Positions 8,555 to 17,357 of a DNA stretch of 64,000 bases are shown piece after piece (positions within the stretch are counted from its first letter, which is position 1; each line of letters starts with the position of its first letter). Under the pieces are notes generated by a model. The model was not told the origin of the DNA. It was given only the letters and a program-made list of their open reading frames with translations, and searched no databases. The position numbers were made by a program, and so were the translations under genes. The DNA lies in NCBI GenBank assembly GCA_002011085.2, contig MTMB02000001.1, positions 1,492,446-1,556,445 on the forward strand. Reading direction: 5' to 3'. The DNA is from Candidatus Geothermarchaeum rappei. GTDB taxonomy: Archaea; Thermoproteota; Nitrososphaeria; Geothermarchaeales; JDFR-13.

Positions 8555-9160
8555 GTGATTAAAATGTCTTCCAAGGCATTCTTTAGGAAAAGAGTTATTG
8601 AAAATTATGGTTATATACTAGATATGTTTGATGGAGAGAGAAGAATTAGGATTAGAAAGTATGATGGAAGTTTTAAGGAGATTAGAGTTGTTGGTTTAAT
8701 AGGCCAGCTATTAGGTGAGACGTGTTTTACATTAATGGAATTTCAACTAAATCAGGATGCAATTATTAATTTCTTAGAAAGAGCATATATAGGCAAGGGG
8801 CCTAGAAACAAGGCGATTCGATTTATTAGATTCGTGAAATATGATGAGCTGACCTATAGAGCTAAAGAGAATCTTCCTAAAGCTATAGAGAAATCAATTC
8901 TTTTAAACGAAGACGAGTGGGTGGATTTTTTTAATAGAGCGGGTCCGATAAACATACGAACCCATACACTTGAACTACTAAGGATGATTGGAAAGAAAAC
9001 GGTTTTTAAAATAATTGAGGAGAGGGAGAGAAAACCATTTGAAAGCTTTAGAGATTTTTATCATAGGGTGGGAGTAGATCCAGTAAAGGCCATTATTGAT
9101 AGGGTAATGGAGGAACTCCGGGAAGAACAGAAGTACTACATATTTTTATGTGGGAGATGA
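8555..9160 (+). CDS. DUF655 family nucleic-acid-binding protein
   Basis: Conserved archaeal protein of unknown role, about 200 aa, with an OB-like N-terminal region (YGYILDMFDG, VVGLIGQLLGETCFTLMEFQL) and a helix-hairpin-helix-like segment (INIRTHTLELLRMIGKKTVFKIIEER) near 140-165. This matches DUF655, whose gene usually follows rpl21e-rpoF and precedes ksgA. Here no KsgA follows, and the next gene is convergent. GTG 8555 is preferred because AGGAG lies about 9 nt upstream. ATG 8564 is an alternative. Confidence 0.85.
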   Translation: MIKMSSKAFFRKRVIENYGYILDMFDGERRIRIRKYDGSFKEIRVVGLIGQLLGETCFTLMEFQLNQDAIINFLERAYIGKGPRNKAIRFIRFVKYDELTYRAKENLPKAIEKSILLNEDEWVDFFNRAGPINIRTHTLELLRMIGKKTVFKIIEERERKPFESFRDFYHRVGVDPVKAIIDRVMEELREEQKYYIFLCGR

Positions 9161-9163
9161 GGA

Positions 9164-10246
9164 TCAATAAGCCCGTATCTCCACAATATCCATGTCCTGT
9201 AAGACAAAGTTTTTAGAGACCCTTATCTGCTCACCGTTTCGAATCACAATTGCATATCTGAAGTTCCTAGCGAGACGTTTGTGAATCGCCTCAGCTAAAT
9301 CAATTACTTTCGCTCCTTTCTTGAGGATAAACGGTTTCTCAGGAACATCATCTTTATGTGCACGTGGAAAAACTCTAATTAGTTCAAGCGACTCAAGTAA
9401 ATACTCCACCAGTTCATCCTGCGTCTTACATCCCAATGAATGAAGAGAAAAATCAGTATCAATCGAATATAGATGAAGACATTTGTTAAGGAGAATAAGT
9501 GCACCGGGCTTATGAATATACAGATTTAAAATATGTTCTTCGATATCTGATAGAGTTATATCACCATCTACTTTTACTATAGCGTGATAGATCTTATAGC
9601 TTCTCAACAACTTTTCAAGATCAGCCTTAGAGACATCAAGCCTACCTACAACCCTGATTCCTCCAGTAGCTGTTTTAGTGATCTCTACGGATCCCTTGAC
9701 AGGAGCCAGGTCTATACCTTTATCGTAGAGGGCTCTTAAGATGGATTTGGGATCCTCACCCTTACGTTTTACAACAAAGACGAAATCTGCTGTCTTTAAA
9801 AAGTTAAATATCCTGTAATCTAGAGAGTCGCTTATGCCTAGGGGGGGAAGCGCAATAAGCTGGAATTGAACATGTTCATTTCCTATTATGCTATAGCTAG
9901 GCTCAAATTGCCACGAGAAGGATTGCTCTTCCTTATGAGATAGTTTGTTAAATGCCTCAGAGATTTCAAGGAAGTCGTCTCCAACTATGGCTATACGTGC
10001 CTCTCCATGTTTTGGCTTATCCCATTTAGAGATATATGTTCCTACTTTCTTTTTCTTTCTCTCTTCTATCTCCTCTCGTAATTTGGCCATTTGACGCCTA
10101 ACTTGCTTTAAAAGATTCTTAGTTCCCTTATGTTTAGGGACTAAACTATAGAATTTCTGTAGCTCCCTAAGCTTTTCTTCAGGTGTTTTAGCTTCAGATA
10201 CCTTTCTCCATTGAGCCTTGGCTTCTTCAGGTAAATTTGTGACCAT
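9164..10246 (-). CDS. DRG-family pseudo-GTPase with C-terminal TGS domain
   Basis: The 360-aa protein has the DRG layout. It has a helical N-terminus (KLRELQKFYSLVPKHKGTKNLLKQVRRQMAKL), a G-like domain from about residue 80 and a TGS domain at the C-terminus (KVIDLAEAIHKRLARNFRYAIVIRNG, then QDMDIVEI). The GTPase motifs are degenerate. The P-loop, normally GxPSVGKST, is GDDFLEIS. The DxPG motif reads ALPPLG. The NKxD motif is kept only as NKCL. It is therefore unlikely to bind GTP in the normal way. DRG proteins act with ribosomes, so a non-hydrolysing ribosome-associated role is an inference. It ends 3 nt from the convergent DUF655 gene and is probably monocistronic. Confidence 0.8.
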   Translation of the reverse strand: MVTNLPEEAKAQWRKVSEAKTPEEKLRELQKFYSLVPKHKGTKNLLKQVRRQMAKLREEIEERKKKKVGTYISKWDKPKHGEARIAIVGDDFLEISEAFNKLSHKEEQSFSWQFEPSYSIIGNEHVQFQLIALPPLGISDSLDYRIFNFLKTADFVFVVKRKGEDPKSILRALYDKGIDLAPVKGSVEITKTATGGIRVVGRLDVSKADLEKLLRSYKIYHAIVKVDGDITLSDIEEHILNLYIHKPGALILLNKCLHLYSIDTDFSLHSLGCKTQDELVEYLLESLELIRVFPRAHKDDVPEKPFILKKGAKVIDLAEAIHKRLARNFRYAIVIRNGEQIRVSKNFVLQDMDIVEIRAY

Positions 10247-10300
10247 ACTCCTTCTAAAGAGTTGTATATTTATCTAGGTTAATTATTTTTTCGAAGTAAA

Positions 10301-11032
10301 ATGAAGATATACATAATATTGGTCGGCCTCACTGGAGGAGTAAATCTAGGATTGATAGCTAGGCTTACAGAGAACTTCGATGCAGAGGAAATTAGATTAG
10401 TGAAGCCTGAAATTACGAGAGAAACTATGGAAAAGGCATGGATATTCTCAGCTAGAGCAAGAAAAGTACTTGATGAAAAGATAAAGGTATATGAAGAGCT
10501 TAATGATGCTGTCTCTGACTTGGATATTGTATTTGCTACATCAGCAGTTACTTCAGAAAGCGGTGCTAATGTTAGGAGAAGGGCAATTACACCCATGGAA
10601 GCAGCTGAAATAGCTATAAAAGGAGGTTATGAGAAAGTGGGAATAGTATTTGGCAGAGAAGCCACCGGGCTTACAAACGAAGAAATTGATGAATGTGACA
10701 TGCTCATAACTATCGAGTCTAGCCCCCGATATAGAGCTTTGAATATTGCAAATTCAGTTGCAGTCATACTATATGTGTTTTTTGTGGCAAGAGGGGTTTT
10801 TAGTAAAAGAAGAGAGCCAGCATCTAGAGATCTAAGAAATAGGACTGTGAATTATTTCCATAATGTTGCTCTGTTGGCTACAGAGGATGGAGATTATGCA
10901 GAAAGAGCAGCTAGAGTTTTTACAAATATTTTAAATAGAAGTTCACCAGATAATAAGGAGATAAAGATGCTTATAGGCGTATTTAGAAGGGCATATATTA
11001 AATTAAAAAGATATAAAGGCATGAAGGTATGA
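10301..11032 (+). CDS. TrmJ-like SPOUT RNA 2'-O-methyltransferase
   Basis: A 243-aa member of the SPOUT (SpoU/TrmH-TrmJ) family. The N-terminal VGLTGGVNLGLIARLTENF segment, GIVFGREATGLTNEEIDECD near 115-135 and the knot motif LNIANSVAVILY near 150-165 are the three family signatures. Archaeal TrmJ methylates the ribose of tRNA position 32. That target is inferred from family membership only. The helical C-terminal extension ends at the L10e leader, and the two genes are probably cotranscribed. Confidence 0.85.
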   Translation: MKIYIILVGLTGGVNLGLIARLTENFDAEEIRLVKPEITRETMEKAWIFSARARKVLDEKIKVYEELNDAVSDLDIVFATSAVTSESGANVRRRAITPMEAAEIAIKGGYEKVGIVFGREATGLTNEEIDECDMLITIESSPRYRALNIANSVAVILYVFFVARGVFSKRREPASRDLRNRTVNYFHNVALLATEDGDYAERAARVFTNILNRSSPDNKEIKMLIGVFRRAYIKLKRYKGMKV

Positions 11033-11053
11033 ATGGTGTTTGGAGGGGTTTTG

Positions 11054-11557
11054 ATGAAAGCACGTAATTACCGTAGTATAAGAGGGATGTTGTATACGAG
11101 ACAGGAGTATATTCATGGGGCACCTCAACCTAGAATAACAAGATTTACGATGGGAACATATAGAGAAGATTATGAGGTTGAGGTAAGGTTAAAGGCTAGA
11201 GAGAGAGAACTTATTAGAGACCGTGCACTAGAGTCCCTTAGAGTTAATGTAAACCGTCTTTTACAGAAGAAAGTAGGTGGTAATAACTATTATTATATCA
11301 TCATGATATATCCTCATCATGTACTAAGAGAAAATAAGATGATGACCGGCGCCGGAGCGGATAGGTTGCAGGAAGGAATGAGAAGAGCGTTTGGAAAACC
11401 TATTGGAAGAGCGGCTGCAGTGGAGCCTGGCCAAACAATTGCAAAGGTACTGACTTTTGTAAATTATGTCCCTGTAGTCAGGCAGATACTTAAAGTTGGT
11501 GCAAGTAAGATACCCAAAGGCGGAGATATTGATGTTGTATATCTAAAAAGAGAGTGA
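11054..11557 (+). CDS. rpl10e: Ribosomal protein L10e (L16 family)
   Basis: Large-subunit protein of the uL16 family, 168 aa from ATG 11054, which has GGAGGGG 6-7 nt upstream. An upstream ATG at 11033 lies before this ribosome-binding site and is unlikely. Family landmarks are KARNYRSIRGMLYTRQEYIHGAPQPRI, RENKMMTGAGADRLQEGMRRAFGKP and GRAAAVEPGQTI. Confidence 0.95.
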   Translation: MKARNYRSIRGMLYTRQEYIHGAPQPRITRFTMGTYREDYEVEVRLKARERELIRDRALESLRVNVNRLLQKKVGGNNYYYIIMIYPHHVLRENKMMTGAGADRLQEGMRRAFGKPIGRAAAVEPGQTIAKVLTFVNYVPVVRQILKVGASKIPKGGDIDVVYLKRE

Positions 11558-11567
11558 TCATGGGCTC

Positions 11568-12617
11568 GTGCTGAAAATAAATATTGAGGAGGTTCTGAGG
11601 TTCCTCAAGGAAAATAGGAATATATATAAAAAAATTGTTTTACAAGCTCCAGATGGGCTTAGAAATCAGTTGCTTAAACTATATGAAGCAATTCTAAATG
11701 CTGGGATCAACGTAGAGGTCTATATTAGTGGATCTAGAAATTTTGGGGCTTGCGATATTGCCTACGAAGAAGGAGTTAGGGCTAATGCAGATATAATTAT
11801 TCATTTTGGCCATACTCAGTTTCCATATAGTGAAGAGCAGATCAACAAATTACCTCAGATACCCGTGAAGTATTTTCCCGTTTATGACGATAGGAAAGTA
11901 AGTGAGCGGCTACTACATAAGCTATATTCAGAGATAGGAGAATATAGAAATATCGGATTGTTATACTCCGTTCAGTATTATCCACAGTTTAAGGTGATTA
12001 GAAAAAAGCTGGAGGAAAAGGGATTTAATATATTCATTGGTGAAGGATCAAGTGTTGGTCTTGGAAGGGGTCAAGTAATTGGCTGTAAAATAGGTGCAGC
12101 AAAAACCATTCAGGATAAAGTGGAAGCCTACGTGGTCATTAGCGGTGGAAAGTTTCATGCATTAGGCGTCTCGCTTTGGACAGGAGTGCATACCGTCTTA
12201 GTAGATATTCCTAGTAGTAGGATATTTAATCTGGATAGAGAAACAGCACGTATAAGGTCTATAATAGCCTATAAGCTTTTAGAGGCGGAGAAAATAAATA
12301 GATTTGGTATAATTGTCTCTAAAAAAAGTTTTCAATATAATTTATCTATAGCTAGATTTTGTGAGAAGGAGCTGTGGAAACGGGGTAAAAAAGGATATAT
12401 TCTTATATTAGATGAACTAAATCCACAGGTTTTAATGAATTTTCCAGACCTAGAAGGATACATACAGACGGCTTGCCCCCGTATATCAATAGATGATATA
12501 ATGCTGTATAAGAAACCTATTTTAAATATAGAGCAGTTCATGATATTAATAGGCCACAAAAAGTTTGAGGAGGTTTACCCATGGAGAGAGAGAAAGGCTA
12601 TCCAGGAAAAGAAATAG
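11568..12617 (+). CDS. dph2: Diphthamide biosynthesis protein Dph2
   Basis: Radical-SAM-like enzyme that adds the 3-amino-3-carboxypropyl group to a histidine of elongation factor 2, the first step to diphthamide. The protein has three similar subdomains, each supplying a cysteine for the [4Fe-4S] cluster: GSRNFGACDIAYEEGV near 55, VIGCKIGAA near 165 and YIQTACPRISIDD near 300. HFGHTQFP follows the first. At 349 aa it has normal length. It begins with GTG and overlaps the next gene (csl4) by 37 nt. Confidence 0.92.
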   Translation: MLKINIEEVLRFLKENRNIYKKIVLQAPDGLRNQLLKLYEAILNAGINVEVYISGSRNFGACDIAYEEGVRANADIIIHFGHTQFPYSEEQINKLPQIPVKYFPVYDDRKVSERLLHKLYSEIGEYRNIGLLYSVQYYPQFKVIRKKLEEKGFNIFIGEGSSVGLGRGQVIGCKIGAAKTIQDKVEAYVVISGGKFHALGVSLWTGVHTVLVDIPSSRIFNLDRETARIRSIIAYKLLEAEKINRFGIIVSKKSFQYNLSIARFCEKELWKRGKKGYILILDELNPQVLMNFPDLEGYIQTACPRISIDDIMLYKKPILNIEQFMILIGHKKFEEVYPWRERKAIQEKK

Positions 12618-13126
12618 GTGTCATGGAAGAATATTTAGCAGATAGAGGAACATATATAGACTGGAATGGAATAATCAGAAGTAAATATCTCGGGTTTATA
12701 TTTAAAGATAATGAGATGCGGAAAGTTTTTGTCAAACCATTTAGAAAACTAAAGATATTGGAAGTAGGGGACACTGTACTAGGCAGAATTATTAATGTCT
12801 CTGGAGTGTTTGGATATGTAAGAATAGAAGCAGTAAATCTAAAGCCATTAGATAGAGATTTTAACGGAATAGTGTATCCTCATCGTATCGTTAATAGGAT
12901 AGATGATGTATATAGAGAGGGAGATTATATATTAGCAAAGGTAATAAGTAAGGTTAATAGAAGTCTTCATTTATCTATAGCCGAACCAGATCTTGGAGTT
13001 GTATCGGCTAAATGTAGCTATTGTGGAGGGAGAATGCGTCCAATTGGAAAAAATAAATTAAGATGTATGAGATGTAGTAATATAGAGATGCGGAAGCTAT
13101 CGAGGTTATATGGTAGGGTGATATGA
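12581..13126 (+). CDS. csl4: Exosome subunit Csl4
   Basis: RNA-binding cap subunit of the archaeal exosome. The 181-aa protein has an N-terminal domain, a central S1 domain (VGDTVLGRIINVSGVFGYVRIEAV) and a C-terminal zinc ribbon (CSYCGGRMRPI, then CMRCSNIEMRKLSRLYG). This is the Csl4 order. The start overlaps the dph2 3' end by 37 nt, with the ribosome-binding GAGGAGGT inside dph2. The neighbouring RpoL overlaps by 4 nt. Confidence 0.93.
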   Translation: MEREKGYPGKEIGVMEEYLADRGTYIDWNGIIRSKYLGFIFKDNEMRKVFVKPFRKLKILEVGDTVLGRIINVSGVFGYVRIEAVNLKPLDRDFNGIVYPHRIVNRIDDVYREGDYILAKVISKVNRSLHLSIAEPDLGVVSAKCSYCGGRMRPIGKNKLRCMRCSNIEMRKLSRLYGRVI

Positions 13127-13419
13127 AATTGGAAATAAAGATCTTGAAGGTTGAAGACAAGATGATACGGTTTAGCGTTGTAGGTGAAGACTATACTCTT
13201 GGAAACCTACTTCAAAATGCGTTATTAGATGATGAGAAGATCCTTGGAGCAGGTTTCTATATAAGCCATCCTCTAAGTAAGGAACTTGTTTTCACAGTAT
13301 ACTTTAAGAGGAAGACATCCTTTAAGAATGCAAAGAAGATTATTCTTCAAAACGTAGAAAAGATTAAAAATCAGTTATTAGATATAAAAAATGAAATAAT
13401 GAAAAAGGCGGGTGAATAA
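13123..13419 (+). CDS. rpoL: RNA polymerase subunit L (Rpo11)
   Basis: Rpo11 pairs with Rpo3 in the alpha-like assembly platform of RNA polymerase. The 98-aa protein has the family motif FSVVGEDYTLGNLLQNALLDDE near 18-40, followed by AGFYISHPL and the C-terminal helix. ATG overlaps the Csl4 stop by 4 nt. TFS follows after 2 nt, so Csl4-RpoL-TFS is one operon. Confidence 0.95.
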   Translation: MKLEIKILKVEDKMIRFSVVGEDYTLGNLLQNALLDDEKILGAGFYISHPLSKELVFTVYFKRKTSFKNAKKIILQNVEKIKNQLLDIKNEIMKKAGE

Positions 13420-13421
13420 AA

Positions 13422-13742
13422 CTGCCAGTCAAATTTTGCCCAGTTTGTAAGTCGATCTTGAAAATAGATGTTAGAGGAGAAGAAGCGTATTATATATGCT
13501 CTAGGGGACACTATGAGGAGAAAATAGATCATAATACCATAAGTAAGAGAATAGAAAGGGAAGAAAAGGTGACAGTAATTCCCAAGGAGGTTAGAGCAGA
13601 GACAATCGCGAAAACAAAATGCCCCAAGTGTGATAATGATACAGCATATACATGGATTGTACAAACAAGATCAGGAGACGAAGGACCCACAGTGTTTTAT
13701 AGATGTACTAAATGTAGTTATACATGGCGTGTTTATACGTAG
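13422..13742 (+). CDS. tfs: Transcription factor S (TFS), apparent CTG start
   Basis: TFIIS-like factor that stimulates transcript cleavage by stalled RNA polymerase. The N-terminal zinc ribbon (CPVCKS near 7-12, then CSRGHYEE near 29) and the C-terminal ribbon (CPKCDNDTAYTW with QTRSGDEGPTVFYRCTKC) are both present, with the catalytic Asp-Glu in GDEGPT. The first Cys pair is encoded upstream of the first standard start (TTG 13458). The frame is closed by TGA at 13413-13415, leaving only ATA, AAA and CTG (13422) before Pro-Val-Lys-Phe-Cys. CTG 13422, about 8 nt after a GGCGGGTGA stretch, is the best start. Confidence 0.85.
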   Translation: MPVKFCPVCKSILKIDVRGEEAYYICSRGHYEEKIDHNTISKRIEREEKVTVIPKEVRAETIAKTKCPKCDNDTAYTWIVQTRSGDEGPTVFYRCTKCSYTWRVYT

Positions 13743-13748
13743 ATCACT

Positions 13749-13778
13749 AGGATAATAGAGAGCTTAATATATTATCCT
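13749..13778. terminator. Inverted repeat after tfs, possible terminator
   Basis: Perfect 9-bp arms AGGATAATA and TATTATCCT flank a 12-nt loop. It starts 7 nt after the TFS stop and is followed by an A/T-rich stretch containing TTTTC. It may end the dph2-tfs transcript before the separate PCNA promoter. An operator role is also possible. Confidence 0.4.
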
Positions 13779-13817
13779 GAAATAATTTTCTAATGGTCAT
13801 ATTAGGAGAGAATTAAC

Positions 13818-13887
13818 TATAAAAGCCTGTAAATAGTAATAATTTATTTAATATTTGTAGCTATGTAATTTCCTATTCAGTGGGTGG
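13818..13887 (+). promoter_or_regulatory. Promoter and ribosome-binding site of pcn
   Basis: TATAAAAG (13818-13825) is a good TATA box, giving a start near 13848. A second A/T-rich box near 13840-13855 is possible. GGGTGG (13882-13887) is the ribosome-binding site 5 nt before ATG 13893. Confidence 0.45.
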
Positions 13888-13892
13888 TTTAG

Positions 13893-14666
13893 ATGTTTAG
13901 AGCAGTTATGGATAAAGAAAAGATAAAAAGATGGATAAAGTTCATGACCACGATCGAAAAACTAACTGATGAAGCTTGTTTCTGGATATCTGGAGAAGCA
14001 CTTCATTTTAGAGATATGGATGCGGCAAGAATAAGCATGATCGACTTTAAGCTGGAGCCGGAGTATTTTATCGAGTATTCCTTCGAAGGTGAGGAGGAGA
14101 TACCTGTATGTATGCAGAGTAAGAAGTTGCTCGAGTTCTCAAAATTAATGAGGAACTCTGAGGAGATGGAGATAATTTTAGAAGAGGGTATGACGCATTT
14201 TGTATTATCTACAAAAGTTCCATATGAGAAGTACTTTGCAATTCCAATTGCAGTAGATAGAGAGAGAAGTAAGCCTGGAACACCTGAATTAGAATATACT
14301 GCTAAGATAAAGATGGTCTCTGCGTCGCTTAAAGACGCATTAAACGAGGCAAAAACAATTAGTGATAGGCTTACATTTATAGCAGAAGGAAATACAATTA
14401 CCTTCCTAAGTAAGAACGATGAGGGTTTCCAGGTTAGACATAGACTTGTATATCCAGATAACCTAGAGGTTCTAGATATTAAAGTTGAAGAGAAGAGCGT
14501 TGCAGTATATATGGTCAAGCCTCTTCTAGACGTAGTAAAGGAGATAGCGTCTTTATCAAGGATAGCTCAGATTAACTTCGGTAATTCGTTGCCGCTCGAT
14601 CTTAAATTCGAGCTTGTAGAGGGAGAATACTACGAGTATTTCTTGGCACCACGTACGGAAGAGTGA
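13893..14666 (+). CDS. pcn: DNA polymerase sliding clamp PCNA
   Basis: Ring-forming processivity clamp for PolD/PolB, ligase and nucleases. The 257-aa protein shows the two-domain PCNA pattern: LHFRDMDAARISMIDFKL near 36-52, then FSKLMRNSEE, VSASLKDALNEA and FLSKNDEGFQVRH, with INFGNSLPLDLKFEL and YFLAPRTEE at the C-terminus. Primase and GINS genes follow directly, making a replication operon. It is the only PCNA gene in the window. Confidence 0.96.
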   Translation: MFRAVMDKEKIKRWIKFMTTIEKLTDEACFWISGEALHFRDMDAARISMIDFKLEPEYFIEYSFEGEEEIPVCMQSKKLLEFSKLMRNSEEMEIILEEGMTHFVLSTKVPYEKYFAIPIAVDRERSKPGTPELEYTAKIKMVSASLKDALNEAKTISDRLTFIAEGNTITFLSKNDEGFQVRHRLVYPDNLEVLDIKVEEKSVAVYMVKPLLDVVKEIASLSRIAQINFGNSLPLDLKFELVEGEYYEYFLAPRTEE

Positions 14667-14667
14667 C

Positions 14668-15675
14668 GTGAACGTGTATATTAGTGAAGAAATAAGGTGG
14701 GCGGCTAAATATCCGTTTGACAGTAGGTCCAGAGAACTTTTAGAGCTTATAGCCTATGACGTAAGTGAATATACAGAGGACGACCTGAGATTTTTATTAG
14801 ATAAAGCCTACGAAAGGGCCTCTAAGGCGCTAGATCACAAGTACAGGCTTATGTGGGATAACGACTATCAAGAGTTAGTTACTTTTTACCTTGCATTATT
14901 AATTATCCGTGGAGTGGAGGAAGATTATATATATAGAGTATTCTCAGACACAGAGGCAAGACGTGCGTATGACCTTTTGAGAGAAGAGGAAGACAAGAAC
15001 ATTATTTCAATAGCGAATAATCTGGGGTTTCAGGTTGAAGCCGAAAAGAACGGAAAATTCAGACTCAGCTATGTGGAATTCATTAAAGTAAGTAGAGATT
15101 TATCTGCAATACATTGGAAGCTCTATAACTTCAAAGTGGAATCTGGGAGGGTATATCTTAACAAAAGGAATTTAGCGAGGTTATGTTCTCAAAGGATTAA
15201 GGAAGTTATATATGAAATGATTAAAAACATTCCTTCAGTTCCAGAGTTTATACAAAGCTATTCTAACAGGTTAAAGAAGGATAAAGAAAAAATGCTTAGA
15301 AAAATAGAGAAATATGACTTCTCAGATATGGGTGAAGAGCGTTTTCCTCCATGTATAAAATGGCTTATGAGTAGAATAGGCGGGGGATTGTCACATCCTG
15401 GGAGATTCACCCTAGTCACGTTTTTACATAGAATTGGATATGATACTGAAGATATCATAAATATTTTCAGGAGAGTACCAGACTTTAACGAAAGGCTAAC
15501 TAGATATCAAGTGGAGCATATACTTGGAATGAAGGGTAGTCGAATAGAGTATTCTGTACCATCATGTAAAAAGATAAAATCGTATGGTTTTTGTTTTCCA
15601 GATGAAGATTGCAGATATATTAGGCATCCCCTTCAGTATCTAATAAAATTAAAGAAGCGTGAGAAGCATGATTAG
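14668..15675 (+). CDS. priL: DNA primase large subunit PriL
   Basis: Regulatory Fe-S subunit of archaeal primase, 335 aa. The C-terminal domain carries four cysteines as expected for the [4Fe-4S] cluster: one in FPPCIKWLM near 228, then SCKKIKSYGFCFPDEDC near 300-318, followed by RHPLQYL. It starts with GTG immediately after the PCNA stop and overlaps priS by 8 nt, so PCNA-PriL-PriS is cotranscribed. Confidence 0.93.
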   Translation: MNVYISEEIRWAAKYPFDSRSRELLELIAYDVSEYTEDDLRFLLDKAYERASKALDHKYRLMWDNDYQELVTFYLALLIIRGVEEDYIYRVFSDTEARRAYDLLREEEDKNIISIANNLGFQVEAEKNGKFRLSYVEFIKVSRDLSAIHWKLYNFKVESGRVYLNKRNLARLCSQRIKEVIYEMIKNIPSVPEFIQSYSNRLKKDKEKMLRKIEKYDFSDMGEERFPPCIKWLMSRIGGGLSHPGRFTLVTFLHRIGYDTEDIINIFRRVPDFNERLTRYQVEHILGMKGSRIEYSVPSCKKIKSYGFCFPDEDCRYIRHPLQYLIKLKKREKHD

Positions 15676-16813
15676 AAAAAGAGACTTAGTGCTAGTTGAA
15701 AACTATTTTAGAGAATATTACTTCAAGAATTCAGACAAAATTATTAATTCCATAAAGGATCTTGAAAGCAGAGAATTTGCATATATAGATTTTGAGGGAG
15801 TTATGCGAAGACATATTTCGCTAAAAGAAAATGAGTTCAAAAACTGGCTTATGGAAAATGTTCCAAGAGATTTCTATCACTCGACTGCTTACTATCTATT
15901 TCCATCCAAAAATATGGAGGCTAAATCATGGGAAGGAGCTGATTTAGTTTTCGACATTGATTTAGATCATATTAGGAATTATCAGACGAAGAAGGTTGTG
16001 GTATGTGTAGATAACGGCAAAGTAAAAATTCTGGAAAATAATGAAGAATGTAGCGGTGATAGAAGAGAGATTATGCTTCTGGAAGAAGAGGGATTTGAGA
16101 TAGCTAAAAGAGAGTTACTTATGTTAATTGAGATCTTGGTTCGTGATTTTGACATTAAGGAAGAAGATATTAACATATATTTTTCTGGTGGAAGGGGATA
16201 CCATGTTCATGTGTTGAAAGAGGAGTATCAGAAACTGGACTCCTATGCTAGAATGGAGATCAAGGACTATTTAACATACGATGGAATAGATATACGTAAT
16301 ATTAAGGATGTCGATGCACGGCCATTCTCATCATTTGTAAATGCTTTATTAAGGCTAGATAATGAATTAAAGGAAGTGTTTACAGAGAAGGAGATAGAAG
16401 TAATGAGAAGTAAATTGGAGGAAAGTAGAGACAGGCTTTTAAGATTTCTGAGAAGGAATAAGGTTCTTGCAAGTAAATCGAATCTATTTATAACGAAATA
16501 TCTAGGGGTCCAGATAGACGGTGTTGTTACTGTAGATGTAAGTAGACTCATTAGAGTACCATATTCTTTACATGGAAAGACTGGGTTAGTTAAGAAGAAG
16601 ATAAAATATGAGGAGCTAGACCAGTTTAATCCTTTGGCTAATGCAGTTAGAGAAGAAGAGAAGAAGGTTAGACTAAAAATTCTTTATTGCCCAGAGATAT
16701 ATTGGTATGATGGGGAGTACGGTCCTTATAGAGAAGAAGAGGCTGTAGTGCCCTTTAGCTTGGCAATATATTTGGTTATGAGAGGGTTGGGTCATGGGAT
16801 TCGAGAATATTGA
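15668..16813 (+). CDS. priS: DNA primase catalytic subunit PriS
   Basis: Makes RNA/DNA primers for replication. The family start (VENYFREYYFKN) precedes REFAYIDFEG. The catalytic acidic pair is in ADLVFDIDLDH near 100, and the FSGGRGYHVHV motif is near 177. LIRVPYSLHGKTGL lies near 295. At 381 aa it is a normal size. ATG 15668 overlaps the priL 3' end and is preferred to GTG 15659. Confidence 0.95.
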   Translation: MIRKRDLVLVENYFREYYFKNSDKIINSIKDLESREFAYIDFEGVMRRHISLKENEFKNWLMENVPRDFYHSTAYYLFPSKNMEAKSWEGADLVFDIDLDHIRNYQTKKVVVCVDNGKVKILENNEECSGDRREIMLLEEEGFEIAKRELLMLIEILVRDFDIKEEDINIYFSGGRGYHVHVLKEEYQKLDSYARMEIKDYLTYDGIDIRNIKDVDARPFSSFVNALLRLDNELKEVFTEKEIEVMRSKLEESRDRLLRFLRRNKVLASKSNLFITKYLGVQIDGVVTVDVSRLIRVPYSLHGKTGLVKKKIKYEELDQFNPLANAVREEEKKVRLKILYCPEIYWYDGEYGPYREEEAVVPFSLAIYLVMRGLGHGIREY

Positions 16814-17285
16814 TGAGCTTATAGATGCTATTAAGAGGGTCATGATAGGAGAGGGAGAAGATATTAATTTACAGGATGTAGAGAATTTCTTAGTAGATTT
16901 AATAGAGAGAAATAGAGAATTAACTGAGAAAAATAGAGATCCGTTTGTAAGTGAATATTTAAGGTATGAGAAAGAAGCTTTAGAAAAACTTCTCTTGACT
17001 TGGAGAAGGTATGTGATGGCTCTTCTGATTAAGAAGGAAAATAAGGTGAGACTATCCTCTGGGGAAAGAATTGAAAAGGTTCTTAAGGTGATGAATAGCT
17101 ATCTACAAGTCGATGGAAAAACAGGTATATTAGGGATCGTTAAAAAGGAGGTACCACCATTTAGAGGGAGCGATGGAGTGGAATATGGACCGTTTTCTCC
17201 AGGAGATATAGTTCTGATAAATAGACGGGATTATACTAGACTGGTTGAAAGAGGCTTAATAGATGAGGTCGTCTTTGACATATAA
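16794..17285 (+). CDS. GINS complex subunit Gins51-like
   Basis: Replisome component that bridges MCM and GAN/RecJ-like proteins. The N-terminal helical A domain (FLVDLIERNRELTEKNRDPFVSEYLRYEKEALEKL, in part) is followed by a small beta B domain at the C-terminus with VEYGPFSPGDIVLINRRDYTRLVERGLI. The A-then-B order indicates the Gins51 rather than the Gins23 type. At 163 aa it has the expected size. It overlaps priS by 20 nt. Confidence 0.85.
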   Translation: MGFENIDELIDAIKRVMIGEGEDINLQDVENFLVDLIERNRELTEKNRDPFVSEYLRYEKEALEKLLLTWRRYVMALLIKKENKVRLSSGERIEKVLKVMNSYLQVDGKTGILGIVKKEVPPFRGSDGVEYGPFSPGDIVLINRRDYTRLVERGLIDEVVFDI

Positions 17286-17357
17286 GATGTTTTAATCATT
17301 AAAATATATATCTATGTCTATCTCTAATTGAATAGTAAGACTAGTAAGGTGAGAAAT

